DNA of 64,000 bases, taken from Pochonia chlamydosporia 170 (taxonomy: Eukaryota > Ascomycota > Sordariomycetes > Hypocreales > Clavicipitaceae). The notes beneath the pieces were generated by a model. It saw nothing but the letters and a program-made list of their open reading frames with translations. It was not told the DNA's origin and ran no database searches. Numbering within the stretch: position 1 is the stretch's first letter; each line of letters starts with the position of its first letter. Both the position numbers and the translations under genes were made by a program. Of the stretch, positions 11,301-22,169 are shown one piece after another. The stretch spans positions 372,001-436,000 of the forward strand of contig NW_019154044.1 of assembly GCF_001653235.2 (NCBI RefSeq). Direction: 5' to 3'.

Positions 11301-13323
11301 TCATATACGATATAATGACTTTCCCCCTTTGGGGCAGCAGGACTTGTACGGCAGTCCGTGGATAGCGACGCTCGCTGTGCTCTTAGGTTTTGCTTGCCTG
11401 AAGTCTGATACCTGCTCCCCGACAATGAATAGACCAGCATGTTATTTTTCTCGCCGAGTCAAGAGTACGCCGCTTTATGCTCGCAGACAGTTGTTTACAT
11501 GTTCAACCAACTAACAGAAGAAAGAGGCTTCTTGTGGCTAAGTCGGGCCGTCCTCCGCATCCAACTAGGTCACCATGTACAGAAATATCACCGATACTGT
11601 AGCAATCAGTGGTCGTCTGTCAGCGTTGCGTACGTGGCTTGCTCTCATTCATATTTTGGCGGCACATCCTTAGTGTTGCGGAATATTAATGGCGAAGAGT
11701 CGAGACCGCGGGAGACTTTGACGAAAAAGCACGGAAAGCCAATAGGCTGGCACACATGTTTGAGAGGCGTTCCATTCACCTTTGATTGGATACCAAGCCG
11801 TCTCGTCGCCCCGTGTGACATATCAAATACTATTGGTACACTTCATCTATGGGAAGTAAACTGAGCAGCACTCTGTCCGCCTTCCCTCTGGGGCTGCGGC
11901 GTGATCGATCGAGATTGCCGTTGTCGCATAATGACTCGGGAGGACCTTGGATGCAGCATTAGCATGGTAGCTATGGTTGTCTGAATAATGATTAATCGGC
12001 TGAGTCACGCCTCGAGTTTCAAGCTAACGAGAAAAACAAAGTTTGTTATCGGGCTTTAGAAGTCAGAGTCATAGTCTGACCTGTCCGTTCGAGTGCCATT
12101 TCGTCTGAGTGGCTTGAAATTTGCGGCACAGAATACAGGTTGGCTCAACGGGAATCTACAGAATCGTTGGCCATGTCGAGATCTGTTAGACCTGGTACTT
12201 GTGTCTGAGCTGCGTCTTGACTCTTGTTTATGGGCTGGTGTAGAAGTGATAGTATATTTAACTGCCGTTCAAAGAAGTTAAGAAAGGGCTTGTAAGTCTA
12301 ATTTCCTAACTATTATTAGTATAACGAACAATTAGGACCCGACTTATTTGTCTCGGGCTAACTAGCTCTCTGGTCGGTTTGTCCGGAGGCATATTAATTG
12401 CTTCCAGTAACTCTTATTAGCAGACTACTTTTACACTAATACCTTCACCCTTAGCGCTTGCGCTTTTATAATAAAACTATAACATGTAAGCCTATTAACC
12501 TTTTCAGAAAGCTTAGTGCATTAGAGTTTAAAAGGCCTAATTCTATTTAGTCACACATATTAACACCATAAACATTATGCCTTAAGATTTACCGGTATAT
12601 CACCTATGCGTCCCTGCTTGCGGACTATCTAGCATAGCTTTAGTCCTTGTTACCAGTCTACTATAAGATCATTTGTTCACAAAATAAGCCTGTCCAGCAA
12701 CAAGTTACTATTAAGACGTGGAGGACACGTTTCTCGGACTGAGACACATTTATTATACTGGTTGGCCTGTAGAACCTGACGGCTTAATGGAACCTCTGCA
12801 AATCTTGAGAGGCTTTGGAAACCTTGGCGAAAGGACGCATTAAGTGCAGAGCAGCACACTTTATTTCTATAGTACCCGTTACAACAGGAACCGGTATTCC
12901 AAACGTCACCTGAGACAACTGACCGGTACGTATCTGGTATTTTGCGAGTTATTAAAAGGTGAAACCTATGGCCATAATGCTAACAAGTTAAGACGATGCT
13001 GCATAAATGCGATTTAAATAGAGATAGGTCAGATCAGGTTTCATAATACCTCCCATGACTCAATGCATGAAAATCCGCTCGTAGCTGCCAATTAGAGTGT
13101 AGCTATGGAGGCCAGCTTGACTGATTCGTACGATATCTTGGCATGAGATGGAACCATCCCGTACATTGCAATGCCGACATTGGATTGTCAATGGGACACG
13201 ATGACCTCAACAAGGAAGACGACGATAGCTGTTATGACTCTCTTCCTGACAAATCGACTGCTATGACACGCAGAGTGCGGTAAGGAGTGCTCCAAGATAT
13301 CAGATACCAGTTGCAGGCAGCTT
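11301..13323. other. 2-kb gene-free region with an AT-richer patch
   Basis: No supported gene. A plus-strand frame at 11439-11864 has no family resemblance. About 12300-12660 is noticeably richer in TTA/TAA-type words than its surroundings, like a short scrap of the RIP-degraded DNA seen after 41.9 kb, but I cannot name an element. Confidence 0.45.
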
Positions 13324-13331
13324 TATATAAA
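13324..13331 (+). promoter_or_regulatory. TATA box of the small secreted protein gene
   Basis: A TATATAAA word lies about 190 bp upstream of the ATG at 13518, followed by a pyrimidine-rich stretch. A CCTACAG word just before the ATG could be the acceptor of an intron in the 5' leader. Confidence 0.5.
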
Positions 13332-13517
13332 GGGCTCTTTTCTTCCTCCCGAGTAGCTCTTTAGTCCAAGCAATAAGTCTTCTGCTAAATTGTGTGCATT
13401 ACTATCCTGACGATAAATCTCTATCCGCATACAGAAAATCAATCATTACAACTGAAACCAGTTTACATTTTGCTAAAGCACAACTACTTTCATTACCGCT
13501 TCTCATTCCTACAGACA

Positions 13518-13904
13518 ATGAAGGCTCAAACTGCCGTGGTCGCTCTCTTTGTTAGCCTGGTGGCTGCTCGCCCACAGGGGGTACAGTTCCCTGGTGGGAA
13601 TGACAACGGCGGGTGTGCTCGAGGAAAGGCACTTCCCGGACTTGAAGGGAAAGGAACACTTTGCATCGGAGAATTTGGCGAGAATTTTGGCCCTCCTCCT
13701 GGTACTGCTCAACAGGAGCCACAGTCAGGAGGGCAGCGTCCAGCTTCAGGGTCGGGAACCTCTACTCCGTCGCAGAAGCTCCCGTTTCGACAACCCAATG
13801 ATTTTTGCAGGGATCTATTCGAAGAATGCTTAGGAACTGTCAAGTTCTGCCAGCGCGAGCAGGATCCCAAGGCATGTCTGGATGCGCGGGAGCCCGCTCC
13901 ATAA
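13518..13904 (+). CDS. Small secreted cysteine-containing protein
   Basis: A 128-aa protein of no family known to me. The ATG at 13518 opens a signal peptide (MKAQTAVVALFVSLVAA); the same frame is open upstream but has no hydrophobic start there. The mature chain has six Cys: two in the N-terminal Gly-rich part (GGCARG, LCIGEF) and four near the C-terminus (FCRDL, ECLG, FCQRE, ACLD), separated by a low-complexity Gln/Gly/Pro/Ser linker. Size, signal peptide and paired Cys are what effector predictors look for, but there is no functional evidence here. A TATA box lies about 190 bp upstream and the gene stands alone, several kilobases from the nearest intact gene on the left. Confidence 0.7.
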   Translation: MKAQTAVVALFVSLVAARPQGVQFPGGNDNGGCARGKALPGLEGKGTLCIGEFGENFGPPPGTAQQEPQSGGQRPASGSGTSTPSQKLPFRQPNDFCRDLFEECLGTVKFCQREQDPKACLDAREPAP

Positions 13905-15031
13905 ACTTCCGCGATTGCATTTCCCGAGTGAACGAAATGGCTAAGTCGGTTCGGCCCTCAAATTACTAGGCGTTTGCGGTTTGCATCGGCCTCGACACTT
14001 TTATTTTGAGCTCAGTTTCTAGATCAGCGGTGTGTTGGAAGATTCTGGCGAGAAATTGTTACGATGGTCATGTAATTCGCAGTTAGGTACAATATCGATG
14101 TTCAACACATCGATAGTTAACTCACAGAAGCTTTGTCTGGCCACCATTACTCTAGTTGCTTCACCAATCGCTCTTTTCAATATACAGTGTCGCATCAAAA
14201 GTCTGTCAAAGACGCACACCCACACACCGTCGCAATATGGACGGATTGGCACGCGTGGGCTTTCCTCCCTATTCCACGTGTTCTCCGACGGCCCAACAAC
14301 CACTAGATTTATGGAAGACAAGCCCAAGCCAGCCACTACAGACAGAAAAAGAGGGAGAGATTTAGTGTGTGCGAATAGTCTAGCGCTAGATCTAGGTACT
14401 GTTGACGTATTTAGCATTGAGAGTATGTGGCCGATATATGAGGTAAAAGTCCTTCAGCAGCTCCTAACAAGGGCATTATCTCGCGTGACATCACAATGAG
14501 GCACAGTTATACTGTGAAGTAGCAATAACATCCTTCCAACAGACGGCTCTGCGTCCGAAACCGTACACTGATGATCACACTTCCTCCACTGTAGAAAGGA
14601 GCAGTAACCATATATTTCAACACGTCCAACGAGTCACCGCGTACGGAATCGCGCGCGGAAACCTGCCAGGGTATTTTGATAGCTGAAATCGCACAAAGGG
14701 TACGTATACACCATCTAGCTCCCAGCTCATAATATCACACTGCTTGGCTATCAGGGGCGTGCAGACGGGCGCACCACAGCAACGCCGTGTTATTGACACT
14801 TGGCCGGTATTTCCATCGTTTGTGTTAGATTCCTCATCGATAGGCTAGCATGTGGCGAATTCCAAAAGCAGGTCAAATTAAATAAGACACATAACCGTGG
14901 TTAATGATTCTCAAATGTAAATTTTGTGCAATTTTACAATCTATAACCCACGCCTATTTACACTTTATGTAGTATGTACAATATAATATATACACCAAGC
15001 CGCAGCAGGCATCTTCGCAATCAGCTGTCGC
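13905..15031. other. 1.1-kb gene-free region
   Basis: Overlapping frames on both strands at 14019-14499 have no recognisable content. The right end holds the 3' region of the minus-strand CHAP gene, with AT-rich sequence around 14930-15000. Confidence 0.5.
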
Positions 15032-15733
15032 TTACACCTTGACATGGATGTAGTTGAAGTTGCCCTTAGGAACAGTGCGAGTGCCATAACCCTGCACCTT
15101 ATTCCAGTTATACTCCTCAATGGTGACCTTGTCGCCCGAAACCTTAGTCACCCAAGCGACGTGGCCGGCCTTACCGCCGTTAGACTGAGCAATGCAGCCC
15201 GGCACAGGCTTGTTATCAACGCGAACCTTGGTGCGGCGAGCAGCCTCGTCCCAGGTATTGGCGTTACCCCAGTTCGTTCCCTTGTACTGGTTGGTGAACT
15301 TGATGCCAAGACGATCGTTGATGCGCCAGGCGACGAAGCTGGTGCACTGGCACTTGAAGTACTTCCACTTGTCGACAGGACCGCACTGGTGCTTATAGGG
15401 GTAGTCGTCCTTCATCGGTCCGGGGATCTTGCCAGAGGGAGGCTTGGAACCGCCGCACTGGTCCTTGACGTAGCTGGAGGAGCCGGTCTTGACGTAGTAG
15501 TCGGCGACGTAGCAGCCATCGGAGGTCTTGTCCCAGATGGTGTTGCCGTTGATGGAGGGACCCTCTGTCTGGCAGGTGATTGTGACATCGTTGCCCTTCT
15601 TGTATGTCTTCTTGATGGCCGAGCTGGTATCAGGAGAGGCACGGCAGTTGAGAGTTTCGGCCGTAACGGGGTAAGCTGCCACGAGGGAGCTTCCCAAGGA
15701 GATGGCAAGAGCGCTGATAGTGACGAACTTCAT
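15032..15733 (-). CDS. Secreted SH3b-CHAP peptidoglycan hydrolase
   Basis: Intronless gene of 233 aa. Residues 1-20 form a signal peptide (MKFVTISALAISLGSSLVAA). Residues about 21-92 look like a bacterial-type SH3 (SH3b) wall-binding domain: LNCRASPDTSSA, then the strands leading to IWDKTSDGCYVADYYVKTG. Residues about 112-233 are a CHAP (NlpC/P60-type) domain with Cys130 in CQCTSFVAWRIN, His191 in AGHVAWV and the acidic/Asn position in IEEYNW (206-210), matching the Cys-His-Glu/Asn catalytic set of amidases and endopeptidases that cut peptidoglycan peptides. Several extra Cys suggest disulfides for life outside the cell. The architecture is bacterial, so transfer is likely. Together with the GH24 lysozyme 9 kb away it would cut glycan and peptide bonds of bacterial walls. 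Target and activity are inferred from family only. Confidence 0.9.
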   Translation of the reverse strand: MKFVTISALAISLGSSLVAAYPVTAETLNCRASPDTSSAIKKTYKKGNDVTITCQTEGPSINGNTIWDKTSDGCYVADYYVKTGSSSYVKDQCGGSKPPSGKIPGPMKDDYPYKHQCGPVDKWKYFKCQCTSFVAWRINDRLGIKFTNQYKGTNWGNANTWDEAARRTKVRVDNKPVPGCIAQSNGGKAGHVAWVTKVSGDKVTIEEYNWNKVQGYGTRTVPKGNFNYIHVKV

Positions 15734-16873
15734 GATGGAAAAGGAAGTAATGAAAATTGTATGAAAAGATTATGTAAGACAAAAAGGAAAATCTAAGCTT
15801 GGAGAGTGAGGTTGAAGATGCTGAGAAACACGAGATACGGTGAGACACGATGTTGTTTATATATTGATGCCTTTACTCCCTTTCTGAAGTTTTACTTTAT
15901 TCCTCTGGTAAGACGTTATGCTAATTTGCCCGCCTTGTCCATCACCCTTGTCGCTTCTCATCCTTCACCATGCCGCAGTGCAAGCCGAAATGGGATCGAC
16001 GCATACCCGCGCCGCAATCAGAAATAGTCGGAAATAAGACCGCAAGCACCTGGACCCCAACAAGGGACTAAGTCGCCTCGTCTAGTCAGGGGCTAAGTCT
16101 GCTTTGGGTTTGGGATGGCAGGTTGGCGGAAGCGGCTGAGGGCTATTTTTAATCTTCAGCTCCTACACCATAACGGCACACGGAAATCGATCGTCAGCAA
16201 TGCATCTTGGTGTCAGTACACCGAGTCCGCCAGGAACGTGTTGAGCCCAAGAACCAATCATAGTCGTGTAATCTGGTAAATATTCCATTCTTGGCAACAG
16301 GCGATGTTACGCAGGGATTTGTCGCCTGACTTGTTGGAGTTCGCCGTGGGCTGAATGTCAGTTGCGGATGCCGATGTTGAGGTCGGCCGGAATATTCGGC
16401 TTCAACTCTTCTGCACAAATGAAGGCAACTGGCGGAATTTCGTTACGAAAAGGTGTAGTGTCGACGTGACTTATTCAGTTTAGTTTATTGCACTTAATGA
16501 ACGATTCGGGAACTCGGATGCATCATCTTGTCAGTTGTCTCTTTGTCCTCCCTCGCCCAACGGCAACCCTTTGAATCCGAAGAAATTGGTGCTCTGCTCT
16601 ATGGTATGTTCTGTAACTAGATCTCCAACCTGGTCACAAGTTATGATTCGTACAGAACCTGGCTATTAGGGCTGTTTCTTAGAACAGTCCGCACCATGAA
16701 CTTTTCCCGATGCCCCCCGTGCTTAAATGAAGAACTTCAGTCTTCCTGAATCACGGCATTGTGAAATGAGGCGGTACAAGCCGAGGCAAATGGAAAATTA
16801 CCAAGCTTAACGCAGTGGCTGCGTCGAAAAACCTTGTGGCAATTTCCACTCGCGACGCGTTGACCGCCCCATC
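15734..16873. other. 1.1-kb gene-free region
   Basis: Promoter side of the CHAP gene (left) and 3' side of the phosphotransferase relic (right). I see no gene; the frame at 16194-16418 on the minus strand is short and unmatched. Confidence 0.5.
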
Positions 16874-17613
16874 TTAACCATTATGCTCCTGGGGTGGTAG
16901 ACTGAAGTCTTCCAGGTCCTCTGGCTTGAGCCCAAAAAATCCGAGTTCACGCAAATTAGCTTCATTGTATATTTCTTGCTCTTCAGCCCAATCGCTGGCC
17001 CTCCACAGGGGAAGCTCAAAATAAGGCGGAAAGTAGCCTGCAAACTCTCAATCGATGATACCAACGATCCGAAAACTCTGCGGGCAGACAAAGATGTTCT
17101 GAGGGCCAAGATCATTGTGGCAAAGTACAAAACAGTCAGAGTCCGATGATATCCTTCCCCAGTGTCGTCTGTCACGCTCGTATACCCGTTGCGGTGGAAA
17201 TACAGGAAGGCTAGAGTCAACGCTTCCGATGAAATTTCGACGCAGCGACCGAAGCTGCGGAATTATAACGGTTTCTAACTGATTTGAACGTCTGCAACTG
17301 CAGCAAGTCGAGACGGGCCCTTGATTTCCTCAAGAAGCACTCCATTTGTGATTCGTTTTGTCTCAAGACACAAGACCTCTTCCTTGATGTAGAGTCGACA
17401 CTCTGGCACAGGGATTGTGGTCTCTCTGGCGACGAGTTGAAGCGTTGCCGCCTCATTTTGCAGTCTCTCCTTGGCCCAGAAGGGCCGCATGATGTAGCCA
17501 TATAGGTTATGCATTAGCTCATGTTCATGGAGCTCTCTTTTGACGACAACCTCGTCATAGATGGTAACGCATCGCTCCCAAGTCTTCCATATTTTTGGTT
17601 GGCCAGTCGCCAT
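16874..17613 (-). pseudogene. Broken APH-family phosphotransferase (kinase-like) gene
   Basis: A relic of the fungal aminoglycoside-phosphotransferase-like family, whose members phosphorylate small molecules with a protein-kinase fold. From the ATG at 17613 the frame gives kinase N-lobe features (a VVVKRE segment, then LQNEAATLQLVARE and TIPVPEC) up to about 17280. One base then appears to be missing: the family continues only in a neighbouring frame (ETVIIPQLRSLRRNF). That frame holds the catalytic loop VLCHNDLGPQNIFV, then GIID, and then a TGA at 17048-17050 exactly where the conserved Trp of the DWEFAG metal-binding motif should be. After it the frame continues through FAGYFPPYFELP to a TAA at 16874-16876. 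So there is one frameshift and one Trp-to-stop change (TGG to TGA). The gene as it stands cannot encode a complete kinase fold. A sequencing error could explain either lesion, less easily both. Confidence 0.75.
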
Positions 17614-18303
17614 GCTTTGCCATATATGCGCACACAACGTGGTAGAAATACTGTACGACTGCAAAACGAATAAGAAATTGTGAAAAAAGCCAGAGTCGTG
17701 CCGGGTCAAGTGTGTATTACAATGGGATTATCCTGGTGCAGCTTGACAAGAGGGGTGATGGTCCTTCGTCGTTTCACCTGGCCGGATTTGGTGTCTCGGA
17801 GCCTCTTAAGGCATTGTTGGGTGTTGGGTTGACAGACTTACCCTAGCCCTAATATACTGTCCTGGGAACAGTCAGGCATGGCAAAGTTACGACCAACAAC
17901 ACACTCACACTGACTATTGGCGTTGGTCTGTTTCTTTGTTCCTCACCCACCCCTCTTTTCCATCTAGGACGTTGAAAGAAGATGCTTCTGCCTTCGATTC
18001 CTATACCTCGCGTGCGCCTTCGTCTAAGCATTCAGCCCGGATTGGCTGAATGCCCCTCCGTTATAAGTCTCTGAGATTGCTGANCTGAACCGTGCCTCGA
18101 AAGTTACAGCATCATTTGAACCATCTCCAAAATATTCATGAGGTTCGAATCTCTCTGGAGGTTATTCTGCCGAAGAATCTTAACATATCTCTTGACAGTG
18201 GCGGCGACTTATCCCCCTGGCTAGATGGACCGGAAGACCAGATTTTATTAGGCAATCCGGTAGCCGCTTGAATACAAGAGTCCTGCGTCAAGCGTCTCCG
18301 GAT
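17614..18303. other. Gene-free region containing one ambiguous base
   Basis: No gene seen. Base 18084 is an N, the only ambiguous call I noticed. A B-box-like word at 18142-18150 has no matching A box or cloverleaf, so I do not call a tRNA. Confidence 0.5.
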
Positions 18304-19652
18304 TCAGGGTGTAAGCAGGCTGCGCCCATTACTGCTCTCGAGCGTATAGCAGTATTTCTCAATCCAATTACCATATATTTTGAATTCAGGAGGCAATCGT
18401 TTCAGTAAGTTTCTCGCCCAGGATATTATCACCTGCTTCCTCGCGGGAAACTTGAATTCCTCTTTGCTGGACGTACAAAACGGACCGAGGACGTAGTCCA
18501 GCAGGAACATATGGACGATAAGCAGCTGAGCCGGGTAGTTTTCCTGGTGAACAAATGCCGAAAAGGTGTCGTTGTCAAAGTAGCAGTGCGCCCTCCACAG
18601 GTCAGCATGCGCTTTCCACGCTGAACGGACCGAATTAGCAAGCTGTGTCGTACCATGATAGACAGTGGCAACGTACCTTGAAGGGATGAGACGCGCAGTC
18701 CCTCGATAGTTGCTATAATACTCTGACAGTATTGTAGCTCATACGACTTCTTACACAACGGCTTCACACGCATCACCGACGCCAGGAACTCATCAGGTAT
18801 TTCGAAATCCTTGGGCTCCTCGCTCACAACCTGTGACAGAGCCTCGTCGTGGCTTTCGTTGGTAAAAGAGGAGAAGAGCGATTCTTTATGGCCAGGAATA
18901 ACGAATGCCCAAATCAAAGCGCCACCCCTGGTTATGGTCAGATATTCAACCATGCCATCGGGCAAGAGTGACGTTTGGGTGGCCAGGCAAATAATAGCAG
19001 CAAACAATGCATCTGCGGTGTCTGCGTCCTTTGGAGGGTTGATAAATTGCTCATTTACTAGCTTTATGGCAGTGACTCGGTGGTTGAGAGCTTGAGATGT
19101 GTAGTCGACTTCACCATGCTGTGTGAGATGAGATGCTCCGAGACCTAGAACTGCATGCGCCAGGCATTCAGACTAACATGAATTATGAGCAATTCGTCTT
19201 CATTATAAGGTTACGTGAGACATTGTTGAGTTTCGGGTTCTTACTTGGTATGACATTGCGGCACATTTTGCCCAGACCTTGTCTGCACGCAAGGGCAACG
19301 TCGGAAATGCCGTGGTGAGAAAGCGATGGTAAAATTGTAGGTCTTGCAACGACAACGCCGAGGGATTGGCGCGGACTGGCCCTGCTGCTGAAAAGGCAGA
19401 CGGGTAATCGCAGAAAAGACCCAATCGACGACACGGTGAGCATGATGGTCGAAGCTCGTTGCACTTTACCCTTCGTCTCTTGCAATTGAAGCAGCCCAGT
19501 CGCGATTTGAAGTGCCCTCGTCGAGTTGTTGGCTGCGGTTTGCCTGCAGCCGGGATTACCGCTAAGCTGCTACTTGGCTCCGTCTCATCTGTCTCAGCTG
19601 ACGAAGATGAGGACCTGTCTCGGGTGCTTCTATTATGGGTATTCCGCTTCAT
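18304..19652 (-). CDS. Zn2Cys6 fungal transcription factor
   Basis: Predicted nuclear regulator of 406 aa in three exons: 19652-19245, 19172-18677 and 18620-18304 (introns 72 and 56 nt, phases consistent). The ATG at 19652 is the first in frame before the finger; the frame is open farther upstream, so a longer N-terminus is possible. A Ser/Glu-rich leader precedes the binuclear cluster (CFNC through LFCDYP, spacing CX2CX6CX6CX2CX6C, about residues 53-80). The rest resembles the fungal-specific C-terminal domain: CLAHAVLGLGASHL, then AWKAHADLWRAHCYF and NYPAQLLIVHMFLLDY. Factors of this kind bind CGG-containing sites. Targets are unknown; the nearest gene is the broken phosphotransferase about 0.7 kb downstream. 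Confidence 0.88.
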
Positions 19653-20962
19653 CCTGGACTGTGGGTGTGGCCCCAGGGATCGGGATCCGATGGTGGTCCG
19701 ATGTTGGTGCTGGTCAATCAAGCAAAGCGTGCATATGCATCTTCCAGCCCTCCCAGCCTCGAAGGCAATGCGTCCCTGTATCCTCCGTACACAGGGGAGC
19801 GAGGACCCGGAGCTCGAGTTCAAACGTGACTGAGGATGCAGTAGCTGGATGAATTGAGCTGGTATGCCTCATTCACGGATACGGAGACGGAAACGAGAGG
19901 ATGATAGTGCTGACCCCACGTGACTGGAAATTGAATCCAGAGCCGCCGGCGACAAGAAAGATCGCGGACTGACATAGCACAACACAACAACGATCAATTG
20001 GCCCTTTTTCTTGAATAAAGAAGAAAGTAGGACTGAAAATGGCACACAAGGGCGCCATTTAAGCTACTTTCAGCCTTGGTAAGAGAGTTCACGAACAAAA
20101 CAAGCCGTGATTCGAGACGTTCACCACTTGTTTAGCGATTCTTTCAGTAGCCCGACAGTCACATCGCCCAATTCACCCCTCGACCCGAGATTCCAAGGAA
20201 CGAAGCCATCACGACTTCTCATGAGGTTCTCCTTATTAGTGCCCCGTATACAAGTAGGGGGTCGCAGGGTGATACTGGCGGCATCAACGATGCGTTGAAT
20301 TGATGTCAAATCCGCCCAGACATTGAACATTGTGCTATTACAGCTACGTCAAACCACACACTTGCGCTCTCGTTTAGAGGTGGACGATTTGAGTTGTCAA
20401 TGTGTCGTATTTCACTTTGTCCATGCATCGGCCCCAGACCAGCAAACCACGGACAGTCGGCCCTCCCACCAGTAGCTGTGCCGAAAGTCGGAGGCAAGAG
20501 ACTAGTTTCTCACCTTCTTGTGGGTGTTAGAGTGTATATTTGCTCGATCGAAGCTCCCCGAGTGCCTGACTGTCGCGGTAGCAGGAGTTCCCACTCTTCC
20601 GATGGCGCGTTATGCAGATGATGCTCCTTAGAGGAGGGTGGCTCCCTCGAGTTACCATCAAAGCTTCACGATGCGGTTAATGGTGACAAACAGGTGGTTT
20701 TCGTACAAAAAGATGTGCGTATCGTATTCAGTTCCTTTTGGGGAAGTTATCGGCAGGAGAACAGATACATTTCAACTTTGATGTTCAGTGGACCAGTTTC
20801 GAGAGTGGTATCAAACCTGTGGTATGAACCGGTCTAGTTTTCGAGCTCTGAAGAAATAGCCATATCATGGGCATATCATCTTGGCCAGAACAGAGCTCAA
20901 GATGTTCCTGGGATCCAATTTCAACGCAATAACAAAGCCTGAAATGACCTTCTTCGGAGCAC
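19653..20962. other. 1.3-kb gene-free region
   Basis: Upstream of the Zn2Cys6 gene. Several short overlapping frames on both strands (19459-19852, 20107-20621) have no recognisable content and are partly antisense to the possible N-terminal extension of the regulator. Confidence 0.5.
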
Positions 20963-21058
20963 GAACAAGCTTAAAGTTCACTCCCTCAGAGCAAGAACAA
21001 GCTTAATGTTCACTCCCTCAGAATATGAACAAGCTCAAAGTTCTCTGCCTCACCTGTA
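20963..21058. repeat. Three-copy 32-bp tandem repeat
   Basis: Three units start at 20963, 20995 and 21027. Each begins GAACAAGCT and contains TTC followed by CTCCCTCA or a close variant. Units 1 and 2 differ at a few positions; unit 3 is more diverged. The array lies about 140-230 bp upstream of the ATG at 21197. Confidence 0.85.
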
Positions 21059-21086
21059 ATTGCAAAGTTCAGCGATTCTCAAATAG

Positions 21087-21094
21087 TATATAAA
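21087..21094 (+). promoter_or_regulatory. TATA box upstream of the broken small gene
   Basis: TATATAAA about 110 bp before the ATG at 21197 and just after the 32-bp repeat array. The same extended word (tatataaatgtcctt) recurs near 24441, upstream of the flavin monooxygenase. Confidence 0.4.
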
Positions 21095-21196
21095 TGTCCT
21101 TTCTCCCTATCGTAACACGGTGAGGTTATGAGTTAAAACATTATCCCCAAAACATTAAGCACCTTACTGCTCTCCGCTGCGCTCATCACCAAAACC

Positions 21197-21736
21197 ATGG
21201 CATCTACAATCACAACTGAAAATGCGACCTTTACCTACCGGCAAAGATACAAGTCAGTCAACTGGAGACACGTGCTGGAGGATGTTTGCAATGTCTGAAC
21301 AGATAACTAGAGCCAATGGTCGCCAAGTTGACCCAACCACGGCCTGTATCTTGGCAAATTCCAAAATGTTCAAGCCTCAAACTCACGGGAAAAAGCCTAC
21401 CAGATATGGGTAAAAACGTTCGAGGTATACAGGTACAAGCTTGATTTCCAGGTTGATGATAACGGTGTTCCTCGTTACCACGGGGTGGACACTAAATACC
21501 TTATGATTTACAGGGTGAAATCATGGAGAACAGATGGCGCAAGGACGCCAAGATTTGATCATCCTCAAGAAACACAGGACGAAGTTGCTGATTTATTCCT
21601 CAAAGCGCTAGATCTTTCTAATCTCTCACCAATGGGGAGGCCTGGGTGGATAGTCACAACGCGCGGAGTGCCCGCACTTGCGGAGGATTATAAGAATGAA
21701 TTCTTTGGCACTCTGCACTTCGGCCAATTTGGGTAA
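21197..21736 (+). pseudogene. Hypothetical small protein gene broken by three stops
   Basis: The ATG at 21197 opens 33 codons (MASTITTENATFTY...), then three in-frame stops (TGA, TAG, TGA) fall within about a dozen codons at 21296-21334. The same frame then runs open for about 130 codons to the TAA/TAG region at 21736, with normal-looking protein content (EKAYQIWVKTFEVYRYKLDF ... GVPALAEDYKNEFFGTLHFG). I found no GT-AG intron that removes all three stops and keeps frame. Each stop is one C-to-T step from Arg or Gln (CGA, CAG, CGA), so point decay of a roughly 179-aa ORF is the simplest reading. An upstream TATA box and leader are present. I do not recognise the family. An alternative is that the real gene starts downstream of the stops. 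Confidence 0.55.
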
Positions 21737-22169
21737 TAGCAGAAGAGCACGAGACATATCATGTCGAACATAGTTCTTACATCTAGTATGTGTCGTTATC
21801 TTTAATCAAAATATCATATAACTCTATTCTTTGAAGGACTATACCGTCCATTAATGTGATTCAAGTTGACCATCAGGGCGAAGAGTCGACGGCCAAAGTT
21901 AAACCCCTGCCATTTGTCTAGCGAATGTTTGCAGATTCTTGGATATGTATCTGATAAAGTACCGTAATGTAGTGGTAACAAAACAACCCGCACTTCCGAT
22001 TTTGCATGGCGTCGAGGATGCTCGATAAAGGAGGTGATAAGCTTATAGACGTGCTTAACAATGCACAGCGGGTGACTTCACCCACAGGCAGCTAATAAGC
22101 GGGTAGATATATACAAGTTGCAAAAGAACAAAGAAAAGATCATTTCGGCGGTCAACTCGGGACCCCAAA
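21737..22169. other. Short intergenic region between convergent genes
   Basis: Holds the 3' regions of the broken plus-strand ORF and the minus-strand monooxygenase. I see no gene. Confidence 0.6.

Noticed and set aside
11439..11864. 141-codon plus-strand frame
   Set aside because: No family resemblance, alternative start only, low-complexity context; probably chance.
14032..14499. 155-codon plus-strand frame with a 132-codon frame antisense to it
   Set aside because: Both are open in the same DNA, neither resembles a protein family.
18060..18160. Possible tRNA gene, from a GGTTCGAAT B-box-like word
   Set aside because: No A box at the right distance and no cloverleaf arms.
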